Assembly: GCF_002607855.1 (NCBI RefSeq)
Contig: NZ_AWQQ01000006.1
Span: 1-64,000, forward strand
DNA length: 64,000 nucleotides
Origin: Desulforamulus profundi
GTDB lineage: Bacteria > Bacillota_B > Desulfotomaculia > Desulfotomaculales > Desulfotomaculaceae
Direction of reading: 5' to 3'
Shown here: in pieces, positions 1-9,884 of the stretch
Numbering within the stretch: position 1 is the stretch's first letter
How the letters are laid out: each line of letters begins with the position of its first letter
Notes under the pieces: generated by a model
Seen by the model: the letters and a program-made list of their open reading frames with translations, nothing else
The model's database searches: none
What the model was told of the DNA's origin: nothing
Position numbers and translations under genes: made by a program

Positions 1-90
1 GTAAAGTGCCAGGCACCTTTTGGAAATCCCTGGCAGCTGTTTTCTGCCAGGGATTTCCTCGAGCACAACTTTCATGCGAGACGGTACCTG

Positions 91-239
91 GCACCGCCTT
101 GGTAGCCTTTCTTTGAAACCACCAGACCCGAAAGGATGACCCGGAAAAGAAAAAGTACCGTCACTTTAGTTTAGTGAAGTGCCAGGCACTTTTTGGAAAT
201 CCCTGGCAGCGGTTTTCTGCCAGGGATTTCCTCGAGCGA
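91..239. repeat. 149-bp direct repeat, copy 1
   Basis: Positions 91-239 recur at 566-714 with only a few mismatches. Each copy ends in a near-perfect hairpin (arms GGAAATCCCTGGCAG and CTGCCAGGGATTTCC) preceded by the small palindrome GTGCCAGGCAC. A third copy of just the hairpin portion lies at 3-64. The copies carry no plausible gene. The arrangement suggests a mobile or recombining non-coding element. Confidence 0.9.
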
Positions 240-356
240 TCAAAAACGAAGGAAAAGTGTACATCCTAAAATTAATAAAGCAGGCGGTCTCCAGAGGGAG
301 GGGAACGTTGCCCTAACTACCAGTAGCCGCCGCTTGCGGTCGTAGCGAAGCGAAGA

Positions 357-462
357 GTCTTGACCCATGTGCTAGGATTAATTTACCCGACCGTATACAG
401 GTTTCTAGTTGGCGTATATCCGTCGGTCGGGTTACCCCATTATTAGCACATGGAGTCAAGAC
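357..462. repeat. Long imperfect palindrome between the direct repeats
   Basis: GTCTTGACCCATGTGCTA at 357-374 is complementary, with one extra base, to 444-462. Nested inside are complementary arms at 385-393 and 424-432 (ACCCGACCG and CGGTCGGGT). A second hairpin follows at about 463-532, pairing GGCGGTG-type and CACCGCC-type arms. The whole could be a structured RNA or a MITE-like element. I see no convincing ORF in 240-565. Confidence 0.75.
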
Positions 463-565
463 CGGCGGTGGGTTTAATACAAAAAAATTGAACGTATTAG
501 CGACAACTATCTTGACAAACACCGCCGGGGGCGGTGCCTGGTTCCGTCCGTCGGTAACTTTTTGG

Positions 566-714
566 GCACCGCCTGGGTAGCCTTTCATTGAAACCACCAG
601 ACCCGAAAGGATGACCCGGAAAAGAAAAAGTACCGTCACTTTAGTTTAGTGAAGTGCCAGGCACTTTTTGGAAATCCCTGGCAGCGGTTTTCTGCCAGGG
701 ATTTCCTCGAGCGA
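566..714. repeat. 149-bp direct repeat, copy 2
   Basis: This is the second copy of the 91-239 sequence, at a constant offset of 475 bases. It ends about 24 bases downstream of the stop of the TolC-like gene on the minus strand, so its hairpin (671-708) could also act as that gene's transcription end. It lacks a strong T-tract, so this role is uncertain. Confidence 0.9.
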
Positions 715-737
715 AACCGTTAACTATTAAGCTGTTA

Positions 738-1829
738 CTACGATCCAGCTTTAAGATACGCCCAAGGTTTTTGGAGAGCAAGTTTTAGATAGGCATGATC
801 AGATTTTAATGCTAGCAGACTTAACTTTGCCTCAACAAGAGAAACCTTAGCAGTTGCTACATCAGATTTTGTAGCAAGCCCTACTTGGTATTTTATTTCC
901 GCAATTCTAAGGCTTTCCTGGGCTAGATCAAGAGATTTTTCAACAGTGGGGTGCTTCTCTTCCAATGTGCGGATATTATAATAGAGACTCCGAGTCAATA
1001 GGTCTGCTGCCTCTTTTGCGCTTACAGCATCCAAATCGGCCTTTTCTACTTCAATTTTCCTGGCTTCATAGGGACGGTATTCCCCAGTATACATTGTTAA
1101 ATCGGCCAGATATTTCTGTAAGTTTACATTCTCATTGGCCAACCAAACATCTGGACTGGTTTCCAACACCTTTGTAACGACATATTCGATATTCTGCTCA
1201 CCAATAGGATTAAAAGTTACTTCCTCTAACAACTCAGGTCTATCCTCAGGCCGCAGGCCTATAAGTTGATTAAATTTTGCATAGGTTGTATCCAGATCGT
1301 TTTTTGCTTTTTCAAAAGCAGTCTTTGCTGACTTTTGCTTTGTCTCCGCTCCCAAGTATGCCTCGTTAGTAATTAACCCAAACTTATAGGATGCCTGAGA
1401 TTTAAGGAGATCTAGGTTTGCTTTATTCAGGGATTCTTTTGCTACATCAACAGCCATAATGGCCTGCTGTACTTTCCAATAGTTTAAGCATGTGTTTAAG
1501 GCTACAGTGTCCTGCTCTGTATCTAAACTTTTCATGGCCATTCGCCATTGAAGATCGGTAGACAAAAGGTTTGACCAGGCCATCTCTGTGTATTTATTGT
1601 CAGGACTTCCTATAGGAGTATAGCCTAACTGGTCATTCCGATAATCTCTAATTTCTTTAAGACGGTCTATCTCTTTAGTTGCTTTCTCTACCTTTTTACT
1701 ATTTGTAAGAGCCTTGGCAATAGCCTGATCTAACGTTAACTGGCTCTTTGTTATTTCACTGGCATGTACTGTTTGTGTTAATAAAAGCAAAGACATTACG
1801 AATATTAATATTTTCGCAAGCTGTTTCAT
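738..1829 (-). CDS. TolC-family exported protein
   Basis: The 363-residue product has a cleavable signal peptide (residues 1-23, hydrophobic core then VHA-SE). Long amphipathic, coiled-coil-prone helices follow, typical of the outer-membrane-efflux (TolC) fold, with two related halves that each start near LDQAI and LDLAQESLRIAEIKYQVG. The start is supported by an AGGAGTG ribosome site upstream of ATG. In Gram-negatives TolC forms an outer-membrane tunnel. In a Gram-positive lineage the role is unclear, and a cell-wall or S-layer-associated role is only inference. The upstream stalk-domain gene is separated by a terminator, so the two are probably transcribed separately. The fold call is fairly sure, the function is not. 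Confidence 0.7.
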   Translation of the reverse strand: MKQLAKILIFVMSLLLLTQTVHASEITKSQLTLDQAIAKALTNSKKVEKATKEIDRLKEIRDYRNDQLGYTPIGSPDNKYTEMAWSNLLSTDLQWRMAMKSLDTEQDTVALNTCLNYWKVQQAIMAVDVAKESLNKANLDLLKSQASYKFGLITNEAYLGAETKQKSAKTAFEKAKNDLDTTYAKFNQLIGLRPEDRPELLEEVTFNPIGEQNIEYVVTKVLETSPDVWLANENVNLQKYLADLTMYTGEYRPYEARKIEVEKADLDAVSAKEAADLLTRSLYYNIRTLEEKHPTVEKSLDLAQESLRIAEIKYQVGLATKSDVATAKVSLVEAKLSLLALKSDHAYLKLALQKPWAYLKAGS

Positions 1830-1867
1830 ATCAAATGCACTCCTAATGCTAACCGATATATTAGAAT

Positions 1868-1896
1868 AAAAGCCCAGACCTGAGGCCTGGGCTTTT
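1868..1896 (-). terminator. Rho-independent terminator of the stalk-domain gene
   Basis: AAAAGCCCAG and CTGGGCTTTT pair around a short loop. On the minus strand the stem is followed by TTTTATT. It lies about 30 bases past the stop of the surface-protein gene. Confidence 0.85.
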
Positions 1897-1927
1897 ATTG
1901 TCAGTTAGTAGAGTTGTTAGTTAGAGA

Positions 1928-4117
1928 TTAGTAGGAAATTACTACCTGACCGTTGGAGAAACCAACCAGAGCACCAAAACCTTCGGCTACGAAGCGGGCA
2001 GGTAACATGGTGCGGCCGTTAACCACCTCAGGAGCTACATCCATAGCCACGGTAGCATCGTTGTTCATCATGGTCTTGTCACCAATGGTCAGCTTCAGGG
2101 TTGCATCACCCTTCTTCAGGGTTACTACACCGTTTTCATAAGCGATGTTTTCTTCAGCTACGCCCAGGGACAGAGCCAGGAAACGAACAGGTACATAGGT
2201 ACGATTGTTCTTAATGTAAGGAGCAGCATCCATTACCTTAACAACACCGTTAGTGGTGTACACGCTGCTGCCTACGTTGAAGATTACGGAACCAGTTTCA
2301 GCAGGAGCAGGAGTTACAACTTTAGCATTGATAACGGTAGCAGCTACATCGTTTTGCGGGAAGAGTTCACCGCTAACAGGAATGGTGTAGAAGCCACGAG
2401 CAAATCCAGCAGCTAGGGTAACTGCATTATCGTTTACTTCGTCAACTGCGTTACCAGCAACGTCAACTTTGATAGGACCTTCGGGAACGCTACGGTTTAC
2501 AGTAAACTTGATGTTGCTAATCTTAATGGTGCTAGCCTTAGAGCTGTCACTGGTTACAGGAATTGTCAGGGTGTTAGCGCTCTTGCTAATTGCTTTTTCA
2601 TCGATATCCAGGTCGCCTTCGGTAACTTCAACAGTGGGAAGGTTAGCAAAATCTACGCCAACAGGAGCGGTAAGAACCAGTTCCTTATTGCGCTTGATGG
2701 CTTCTTTCTTGCCTTCTACGATGGAGATGTCACCAGCAACTTGACCTTGAACACCAATCTTAACGTCAGGAACATTGGCGGTTACAGTGATAGGAGCAAC
2801 AGCTTTAGCTACTACAACTTCACCAGCAACACCTGCACTACCAGCAATCTTAACTGCTACATCGCCGCTGAAATCTACAGCAGTATCAATAGTTACGTTT
2901 TCAAGGGTAATGGTAGCCTTGCCACCACCAACAGGGTTGGTTACAGTGGTCTTAACTTTGCGACCGTCGCTACCTTCGCGTACCCAACCGGAGATGGTTA
3001 CAGGGCCGCCACCGCTAATAGTGGTAGTGGGGATAGTAGCCCACTTAGCGCCACGGGGCAGTTCTAAGGTAATGGTGCGACCGGAGTAAATGCTGTCAGC
3101 CAGATCTTCTTTAATTTCGATATCGCCAATTTCTTCGTCTACACGACCAGAAGTAATGTCCTCAACGGATTTAGCTTTTACGGAAACACCATAATCAGCG
3201 TATTTTCCAATGACAAGGGAGGCAGGGGAACTTGTGCTAGTGCCGCCTACGGTAACTTCAACATCACCGAACTTAGCATCTTCGGTATTAACATTGACAC
3301 CAACGGACAGGCGGTACATAGCTTTTGCAGGAGCAGCGCCTGCACCCCAAGTAACACGGTTCAGAACCAGAGTCTTGTCACCGTTACCAGAGATTGCAAA
3401 TTGGCCAGCGGCAACACCTAAGGCAGAAGCACCGGTTCCTACGTTAATGAAGGTAGCACCAGTAGTATTCCATGTCAAACCTTTGGGAAGGGTTAGTTTA
3501 ATAGTGTTGTTTTCGCCTTTGATTGCACCGGCAGCATTTTCTTTAAAGTTAACACTCAGCGCTGTTGCAGAAGTGCCAGCTTCAGAAATGGTTACAGTGT
3601 CAACCAGAGAAACTTCCACACTGCCACTATTAGCTTTAGCTACAATTACTTCGCCACTGGACAGTTGACCGGAAAGGCTGTTAATTGTGGCTTTGATATC
3701 GCCATCTGCATCACTGGGGATATTTGCAGACAGGGCTAATAAAAGCTTAACGTCTGTGGAGGCGGTGCCAGGAGCTTGAGAAACTGCCAGAACACCTTCA
3801 TGACCAGCAGCAGAAACTGTAAAGGTAGCAGTGGGTGCAGTTGTACCAGTATAAGCAGCTACAGTTACAGAACTTGCGGTAATAGTATAGTCTGTGTTAG
3901 GAAGAGATACAACAGCAGTGCTGTTGCCACTAACAGTACCCAAATCAATTTGAATTTGTCCTAATGTTGCACCAGTAGCGGGTGGAACAATTGTAGGTGC
4001 ACTCAGTGCAGAGTAAGTTACAACACCAGCAGCGGCAGGTGCTGCTACGGGTAACAGCAGGCCAATGAGCATAGCCAGAGTCACCAGAATGGAGACAGCT
4101 TTTCTCATTCTCTTCAA
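1928..4117 (-). CDS. Surface protein with C-terminal copper-amine-oxidase-type stalk domain
   Basis: The product is about 729 residues. It has a signal peptide (hydrophobic segment, then AAPAAA), a long Ser/Thr/Val/Gly-rich beta-type central region, and a C-terminal ~110-residue stalk domain of the copper amine oxidase N-terminal family with the paired motifs NNRTYVPVRFLA and NGRTMLPARFVAEG. I chose the TTG start at 4117 because AGGAGGG lies 8 bases upstream. A longer reading from 4147 would run through that ribosome site. Such proteins are often abundant cell-surface or S-layer components in Desulfotomaculum relatives. No catalytic copper-oxidase domain is present. Surface location is well supported, the exact role is not. 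Confidence 0.8.
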   Translation of the reverse strand: MKRMRKAVSILVTLAMLIGLLLPVAAPAAAGVVTYSALSAPTIVPPATGATLGQIQIDLGTVSGNSTAVVSLPNTDYTITASSVTVAAYTGTTAPTATFTVSAAGHEGVLAVSQAPGTASTDVKLLLALSANIPSDADGDIKATINSLSGQLSSGEVIVAKANSGSVEVSLVDTVTISEAGTSATALSVNFKENAAGAIKGENNTIKLTLPKGLTWNTTGATFINVGTGASALGVAAGQFAISGNGDKTLVLNRVTWGAGAAPAKAMYRLSVGVNVNTEDAKFGDVEVTVGGTSTSSPASLVIGKYADYGVSVKAKSVEDITSGRVDEEIGDIEIKEDLADSIYSGRTITLELPRGAKWATIPTTTISGGGPVTISGWVREGSDGRKVKTTVTNPVGGGKATITLENVTIDTAVDFSGDVAVKIAGSAGVAGEVVVAKAVAPITVTANVPDVKIGVQGQVAGDISIVEGKKEAIKRNKELVLTAPVGVDFANLPTVEVTEGDLDIDEKAISKSANTLTIPVTSDSSKASTIKISNIKFTVNRSVPEGPIKVDVAGNAVDEVNDNAVTLAAGFARGFYTIPVSGELFPQNDVAATVINAKVVTPAPAETGSVIFNVGSSVYTTNGVVKVMDAAPYIKNNRTYVPVRFLALSLGVAEENIAYENGVVTLKKGDATLKLTIGDKTMMNNDATVAMDVAPEVVNGRTMLPARFVAEGFGALVGFSNGQVVISY

Positions 4118-4500
4118 AATGTTTTCCCTCCTAAGATGTTTTTCCAAGGTTTGTTTTTATCCCGGACTCAGGTTGCCCCTACCGGCTGGTTCCCTTCCCT
4201 TGGTAAAGTTCACCAAGCAGTTGATTGGTTAGTCTGGACGAACCATTCCCCCTTGGTTCGTCATCCCCCCTTTCAACAAAATTTGAAAAGGTGCCTGGAT
4301 TTTTGCCATTTCCTGTAAGGTGTCGGTTATGGCAAGTAATTGCCAGTATGTACGGGCACCAATTGCTAGATTTGGTTAGTTCTACACAAACTGGCAAAAA
4401 TCCTTTTAATCTGGGGCTTTTTTTCTCGGCAGGGAGAATTTCTCTCTAACCGACTCATTTACTTAGACGGGCTATGCAACGAAAAGGTTCCCACTAAGTT
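4118..4500 (-). promoter_or_regulatory. Long 5' leader of the surface-protein gene
   Basis: About 380 bases without a gene precede the surface-protein start. On the minus strand they hold at least two clear hairpins: GACGAACC with GGTTCGTC (about 4236-4265) and CTTGGT with ACCAAG (about 4199-4218). I could not match them to a known riboswitch class. A long structured leader fits a stable, highly expressed surface-layer mRNA, but that is inference. No promoter was assigned. Confidence 0.4.
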
Positions 4501-4543
4501 TAAAAACTTTATTGCCAACTTCAGAAATGTATTGGTTGGCAAC

Positions 4544-4589
4544 AAAAAAGGAAGTGTCTATTCTTCCTGACATAAACATAGACGCTTCC
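4544..4589 (-). terminator. Terminator of mbl/mreB
   Basis: GGAAGTGTCTAT (4550-4561) pairs with ATAGACGCTTCC (4578-4589). Read on the minus strand the stem is followed by TTTTTTG. It lies about 40 bases after the mbl stop. Confidence 0.85.
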
Positions 4590-4627
4590 ACTATATGCTT
4601 TGTTCCCAATTTTATTCTTTTATTGTT

Positions 4628-5662
4628 TTAACCAACCACCTTCTTAAACAACTTACTGCTCTTCGGCTTCGGCAAAACGTTCATCATGGCCAGTGCCTTC
4701 CCAGTTCCCTGGGCTACACAGGAGATGGCGTCTTCCGCCACATAAACCGGCAGGCCGGTTTCTTCGGACAGCAGCATGTCCAGCCCGTGCAGCAGGGAGC
4801 CGCCGCCGGTCATGACAATACCTTTGTTGACGATATCCGCTGCCAGTTCAGGGGGAGTCTTTTCCAGGACTTCCTTTACAGCACCAACTACCGCTTCCAA
4901 GGGTTCTTCGATGGCATGGTAGATCTGATGACTGCTGACGGTTACGGCTTTTGGCAGGCCGGTGATGAGGTCCCGGCCCCGGATCTGGGTAACACGTTCG
5001 GGTGTTTTCTGAGGAAAAGCAGTAGCGATTTCCACCTTAATTTCTTCCCCGGTGCGCTCGCCGATCATGAGGCTGAATTCTTTCCTTATATAACGTACAA
5101 TGGCTTCGTCGAATTTATCACCGCCCACCCGGATGGAGCGGCTGCAGACGATGCCGCCCAGGGAGAGGACGGCCACGTCGGAGGTGCCGCCGCCGATGTC
5201 CACCACCATGGAGCCGCTGGGTTCGGAGATGTCGATGCCGGCACCCAGGGCGGCGGCCAGGGGCTCTTCGATGAGGTGGGCGCTGCGGGCCCCGGCGGAG
5301 ATGGCGGCCTGGCGGACGGCCCGTTCCTCCACGCCGGTAACGCCGGAGGGGATGCAGACCATAACCCGGGGGCGGAAGAACCATCTTCTGCCGTTGGCTT
5401 TATTAATGAAGTAACGAAGCATTTTTTCGGTGACGTCGTAGTCGGCGATGACGCCTTCCCGCAGGGGGCGGGTGGCCACGATGTTGCCGGGGGTGCGGCC
5501 CAGCATGCGGCGGGCTTCTTCGCCGACGGCGATGATGCGGCCGGTATCTTTGTTTATGGCTACCACCGAGGGTTCCCGGAGAACGATGCCTTTTCCTTTG
5601 ACATAGACCAGGACGCTGGCGGTGCCCAGGTCGATGCCGATGTCGGAGCTGAATCCAAACAT
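4628..5662 (-). CDS. MreB/Mbl rod-shape-determining actin homologue
   Basis: This 344-residue protein is a cytoplasmic actin-like ATPase that forms membrane-associated filaments directing peptidoglycan synthesis. The nucleotide-binding signatures are visible: DLGTASVLVY near residue 12, VVDIGGGTSDVAVLSLGG near 158, and a late MTGGGSLLHGLD. Length is normal for the family. ATG follows GCTAGGAGGAAAACAA. It sits directly downstream of spoIIID, the spoIIID-mbl order conserved in Bacillus, so it is more likely the Mbl-type paralogue than the mreBCD copy. Confidence 0.93.
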   Translation of the reverse strand: MFGFSSDIGIDLGTASVLVYVKGKGIVLREPSVVAINKDTGRIIAVGEEARRMLGRTPGNIVATRPLREGVIADYDVTEKMLRYFINKANGRRWFFRPRVMVCIPSGVTGVEERAVRQAAISAGARSAHLIEEPLAAALGAGIDISEPSGSMVVDIGGGTSDVAVLSLGGIVCSRSIRVGGDKFDEAIVRYIRKEFSLMIGERTGEEIKVEIATAFPQKTPERVTQIRGRDLITGLPKAVTVSSHQIYHAIEEPLEAVVGAVKEVLEKTPPELAADIVNKGIVMTGGGSLLHGLDMLLSEETGLPVYVAEDAISCVAQGTGKALAMMNVLPKPKSSKLFKKVVG

Positions 5663-5700
5663 TTGTTTTCCTCCTAGCTTGTATGTATTACCTGTTAGAC

Positions 5701-5771
5701 GGGGTCAGGCACCTGCCGATTGTAAGCGCTTCTTTAATGTGATAGGTTCGTTGCGGCAGGAGCCAGACCCC
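5701..5771. repeat. Inverted repeat, GGGGTC(A/T)GGC type
   Basis: GGGGTCAGGCACCTGCCG is matched by CGGCAGGAGCCAGACCCC, forming a long imperfect hairpin between spoIIID and mbl. The core resembles the GTGCCAGGCAC palindromes at 1-240 and 651-713. Confidence 0.7.
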
Positions 5772-5944
5772 TTGGTTTTGTTTTCCTCCTGGCTTGTATG
5801 TGGGGGCTTGTCCGCCATTCGGGGTGGGGTTGTACGCCTTGTATGTAAAAAGAAATGACAGGAATGGCAGAGTGTCCTAAGGTGGTAGGATTCTCTCTTT
5901 CCTGCTAAAATTCCTCTCTATCTGTAAAATTTCACAGTAGAGTT

Positions 5945-6196
5945 TTAGATGATTTCTTTATACTTGCGGCGGGTGGCTTCGCCGCCTCTGAGGTGGCGTT
6001 CGGCTTTGTTTTCGTCCAGGATGGCTTTGACTTCCTGTGCCAGGTGTTTATTAAGGGACGGGAGCCGTTCGGTCATGTCTTTGTGTACTGTGCTTTTGCT
6101 GACCCGGAAGACCTGGGCTGCTCTCCGGACCGTTGCCTTGGTTTCCAGAATATAAGCACAGATGTCCAGCACCCGCTTTTGGATGTAGTCCTGCAT
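5945..6196 (-). CDS. Sporulation transcriptional regulator SpoIIID
   Basis: This 83-residue DNA-binding protein acts in the mother cell during sporulation, switching sigma-E genes on and off. It contains the characteristic helix-turn-helix RRAAQVFRVSKSTVHKDMTE (about residues 24-43) and the basic C-terminal tail GGEATRRKYKEII. Length matches the Bacillus protein. It lies between the spoIIQ-like gene and mbl, as in many Firmicutes. A purine-rich sequence GGAGGTAGGGAA precedes the ATG. Confidence 0.95.
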   Translation of the reverse strand: MQDYIQKRVLDICAYILETKATVRRAAQVFRVSKSTVHKDMTERLPSLNKHLAQEVKAILDENKAERHLRGGEATRRKYKEII

Positions 6197-6214
6197 TTCC
6201 CTACCTCCTGTTTT

Positions 6215-6268
6215 AGAAGTGAGATGTGAGAGGTTAGAAGTTAGATTGTGAGGTTAGAAGTGAGAGAG
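6215..6268. repeat. GAGAGGT/AGAAGTGAGA-type low-complexity repeat
   Basis: Tandem-like copies of agaagtgagatgtgagaggttagaagt occupy the spoIIID leader. Related tracts occur at about 28511-28550 and 38372-38462. All are intergenic. Confidence 0.7.
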
Positions 6269-6412
6269 TGTATGTCTATATTCATTGGTAAGTTGTTCTT
6301 CTCCGAGCTTGTTTTTTACTTAAATATATGCGTGGGGGTGGGAGAAATGTCACAAAATAAAAAGAAAACGGCCATTATTTGGCCATTTGGATGAGCAATG
6401 ACAAGCTATTAT

Positions 6413-7144
6413 TTATTTCCAGTAAATATTGGGGTCTACGGGTTCCCCGTTCTTGGTTACTTTGAAGTACAGGTGGTTCTCCATGATCCCGTTGGTTCTG
6501 CTGTATTTGCCAAGGGTGCCAAGCACTTCATTTTGTGCTAATTTCTGTCCGGCTTTCACATTGACCTGATCCAAACCGCTATACGAGGACTCCCAGCCGC
6601 TGCCGTGGTTGATGCTGACTGTATTGGTGCCGTCCTCTCCGGTGGAGATCAGCGATACTGTGCCGGGTAGTGCTACTTTTACTTCTGCGCCGGGGCCGGC
6701 GGCCAGAGCCACGCCGTTATGGTAGCGATAGTCTTTGAACAATTCGGAGAAGGTCATGCCTACTCCGGTAAGGGCGTGTCCCATGACCGGTTTAATCATT
6801 TCTTCGGGGTTGAGCTCGGGCTGGACAGAGGTTTCTTTTGTCTCTACGGGTTGGCTGGCTGAATTAGCCTGGCTTTGATCGCAAGCGGGTGGCGCTTTTT
6901 GGTAGTCCTGATTAATTACCTGGTTGGTGTTGTTCGAGGTAACGGCCTCCTGGACAGAGGGGCCGTTAAACCAGGAATAGAAGCCATAGGCTGATAATAA
7001 TGCTACGGTTACCAGGATACCCATGAGGGTAAAGGGATTGATCTTGTTTCCTCTGTACAGCCATTTTCTGAGCCAGTCACGGTATTTTTTAATAAGGTCC
7101 TGGTTTCGCAGTTTATTACGCAAGGAGTCTTCGAAAGGCCACAT
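6413..7144 (-). CDS. SpoIIQ-like M23-family forespore membrane protein
   Basis: The 243-residue product has a cytoplasmic N-terminus rich in charge, one transmembrane segment (about residues 41-60), a low-complexity linker, and a C-terminal LytM/M23 domain (about 115-243). The M23 metal motif is altered: YHNGVALA replaces HxGxD and ENHLYFKV replaces HxH, so zinc peptidase activity is doubtful. This resembles B. subtilis SpoIIQ, whose LytM fold is non-catalytic and docks to SpoIIIAH across the septal space. The position between spoIID and spoIIID supports the assignment. Confidence 0.8.
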   Translation of the reverse strand: MWPFEDSLRNKLRNQDLIKKYRDWLRKWLYRGNKINPFTLMGILVTVALLSAYGFYSWFNGPSVQEAVTSNNTNQVINQDYQKAPPACDQSQANSASQPVETKETSVQPELNPEEMIKPVMGHALTGVGMTFSELFKDYRYHNGVALAAGPGAEVKVALPGTVSLISTGEDGTNTVSINHGSGWESSYSGLDQVNVKAGQKLAQNEVLGTLGKYSRTNGIMENHLYFKVTKNGEPVDPNIYWK

Positions 7145-7219
7145 GGTTTTTAGTCACCTCTGGTGTTACTTATTTAGTTAAAGTATTACCAAAATTGCCG
7201 GGTTTTATACATGGGCCTT

Positions 7220-7256
7220 TTGCCGTCAGCCTTCGGCCATCACAGCTTTCAGTTTT
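7220..7256. repeat. GCCGTCAGCCTTCGGCCATCA-type spacer repeat
   Basis: Short alternating CAGCC/GGC units between spoIID and the spoIIQ-like gene. Similar tracts occur at 28983-29065, 45755-45790, 45895-45950 and 51711-51732. Confidence 0.6.
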
Positions 7257-7286
7257 TTTGAGTATTTCTTTTGGGTCAATTTTACA

Positions 7287-8249
7287 CTATTTCATCTTAG
7301 TTATCTCCACTCCGGTGTAATAGTGCTTAAGGATTTCTTCGTAGGTCTTTCCTTTTTGGGCAAAGCCTTTGGCGCCGTATTGGCAGAGGCCGACGCCGTG
7401 GCCGTGGCCGCGGGTGGTGAAGGTGATTTTGTCGCCCTCGATGCTCCAGGTAAGGCGGGTGGAACGGAGGTTAAGGAGTTCCCGGAGCATGGTGGCCGGG
7501 TAGGTTTTGCTGCCGATTTGGATTTCTTTAGGGCGGCCGGTGGCGGTTTCCCTGGTGATCATGACGGCTTTGGTTTTGATGGTGGAAACCGGCATGGCAG
7601 TAAGGTTTGTTTTTAGTTTTTTATCTATGTCCGCCAGGGTATATGTCACCTGCCTTTCCGGTTCGGGGTCGGCGCAGTAGGGGCAGGGGACGCCTTTGAG
7701 GTAGGGGGCTGCTGCTACCCATACTTCTTCGGCGTTTTCTGTGCCGCCGCCGCAGGATGCGTGAAAGGCCGGGAATATGAGCTGGGATTTGTAGGTGATG
7801 ACCTGGCCCCGGGTGTTGTCTACCGCCCATTTGATTTTGTAGTAGTATTCAAGTGATTTGACTTTGCCCCAGCGTTTTTGCATTTCTTCCCGGGAGATCC
7901 AGGCCTGTCCTTCTCTGGGGTCGCTGGACACATCGGCTCCCGGGTGGCGGGAGTTTTTGACGCCGCCGGGCGCCAGGCGCTGCATAATGTAGGTACGGGC
8001 TGCTACGGCCTGGGCTTTGAGGGCTTCCACCGGGAAGGAGGCCGGCATTTCAGCTGCTACCACGCCAATCAGGTATTCTTCCAGGGGGATTTGTTGGATT
8101 TGACCTGTCAGGTGATTGTACATTTTCACAGTGGTGCCTTCGGATTGTATTTTGGCTGGGTGGGTGATTTGGTTGAGCTTTATAATTAATGAAGGGAAAG
8201 CGATTACGAGGATTAGGAGGCCGAATAGGGCGAGGAAGAGTTTGCGCAT
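7287..8249 (-). CDS. Stage II sporulation protein D (lytic transglycosylase)
   Basis: This 320-residue membrane-anchored enzyme cleaves peptidoglycan glycan strands at the septum during engulfment, working with SpoIIM and SpoIIP. Residues 5-22 form the membrane anchor. The catalytic glutamate lies in GVVAAEMPASFP (about residue 68). AVAARTYIM, the SCGGGTENAEEVW region and the terminal GHGHGVGLCQYGAKGFA block are all family hallmarks. A CPYC pair is present in the middle. It lies downstream of murA, matching Bacillus order. Confidence 0.95.
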   Translation of the reverse strand: MRKLFLALFGLLILVIAFPSLIIKLNQITHPAKIQSEGTTVKMYNHLTGQIQQIPLEEYLIGVVAAEMPASFPVEALKAQAVAARTYIMQRLAPGGVKNSRHPGADVSSDPREGQAWISREEMQKRWGKVKSLEYYYKIKWAVDNTRGQVITYKSQLIFPAFHASCGGGTENAEEVWVAAAPYLKGVPCPYCADPEPERQVTYTLADIDKKLKTNLTAMPVSTIKTKAVMITRETATGRPKEIQIGSKTYPATMLRELLNLRSTRLTWSIEGDKITFTTRGHGHGVGLCQYGAKGFAQKGKTYEEILKHYYTGVEITKMK

Positions 8250-8381
8250 CTTTGTACACCGTCCTTTAAATTGGCTGTTGGCTTTTAGTAAATGCTTGTC
8301 CCTCTAAAATATATGAAGGCCGGTGGTAGAATATTCCACTGGCCTTCATGTTTTCTGTATGTATTTTTTGTTACTGTAATT

Positions 8382-9644
<1,263 letters not shown>

Positions 9645-9654
9645 GGAAACTCCC

Positions 9655-9830
9655 GCTGTAGACTTTAGGGTATTCCTTTTTGGTCCAGCTGCTAGACTTA
9701 AGAGCATTTCTATGGGGTCCTGTTGTTAGACAATTTGGCCTTTACTGGACCCGTAACAAACACCTGTTAGGCTAACAACAATACCCTATAGAAATGCCGA
9801 TTAGGCTATATACAGTATTGCCACAAAACC
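9655..9830. repeat. GGTATTCCTTT/GGGGTCC repeat cluster (family C)
   Basis: Several inverted and direct copies of units like TTTAGGGTATTCCTTTTTGG, TTCTATGGGGTCCTGTTGTTAGAC and their complements. This family recurs at 18612-18700, 19735-19888, 33085-33275, 33962-34095 and 47640-47765, always between genes. Confidence 0.8.
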
Positions 9831-9842
9831 TGCCGTAAAATA

Positions 9843-9876
9843 CAAAAACCCCAGGATAGCTTCCCTATCCTGGGGT
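9843..9876 (-). terminator. Terminator of the atp operon
   Basis: CCCCAGGATAG and CTATCCTGGGG form a perfect 11-bp stem with a short loop, followed on the minus strand by TTTTTGT. It sits just after atpC. Confidence 0.93.
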
Positions 9877-9884
9877 TTGGCTGC

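Noticed and set aside
313..639. 108-residue minus-strand ORF
   Set aside because: It spans the palindrome and direct repeat, has biased composition and no family resemblance. A chance frame.
1953..3964. Several ORFs antisense to the surface-protein gene
   Set aside because: They mirror a long low-complexity coding sequence and have no ribosome sites. Shadows.
4118..4500. Possible c-di-AMP or c-di-GMP riboswitch in the surface-protein leader
   Set aside because: Individual words resemble the classes, but the order of conserved blocks does not fit either.
4595..5677. 360-residue plus-strand ORF over mbl
   Set aside because: Exact antisense of mbl, made open by high GC codon use.
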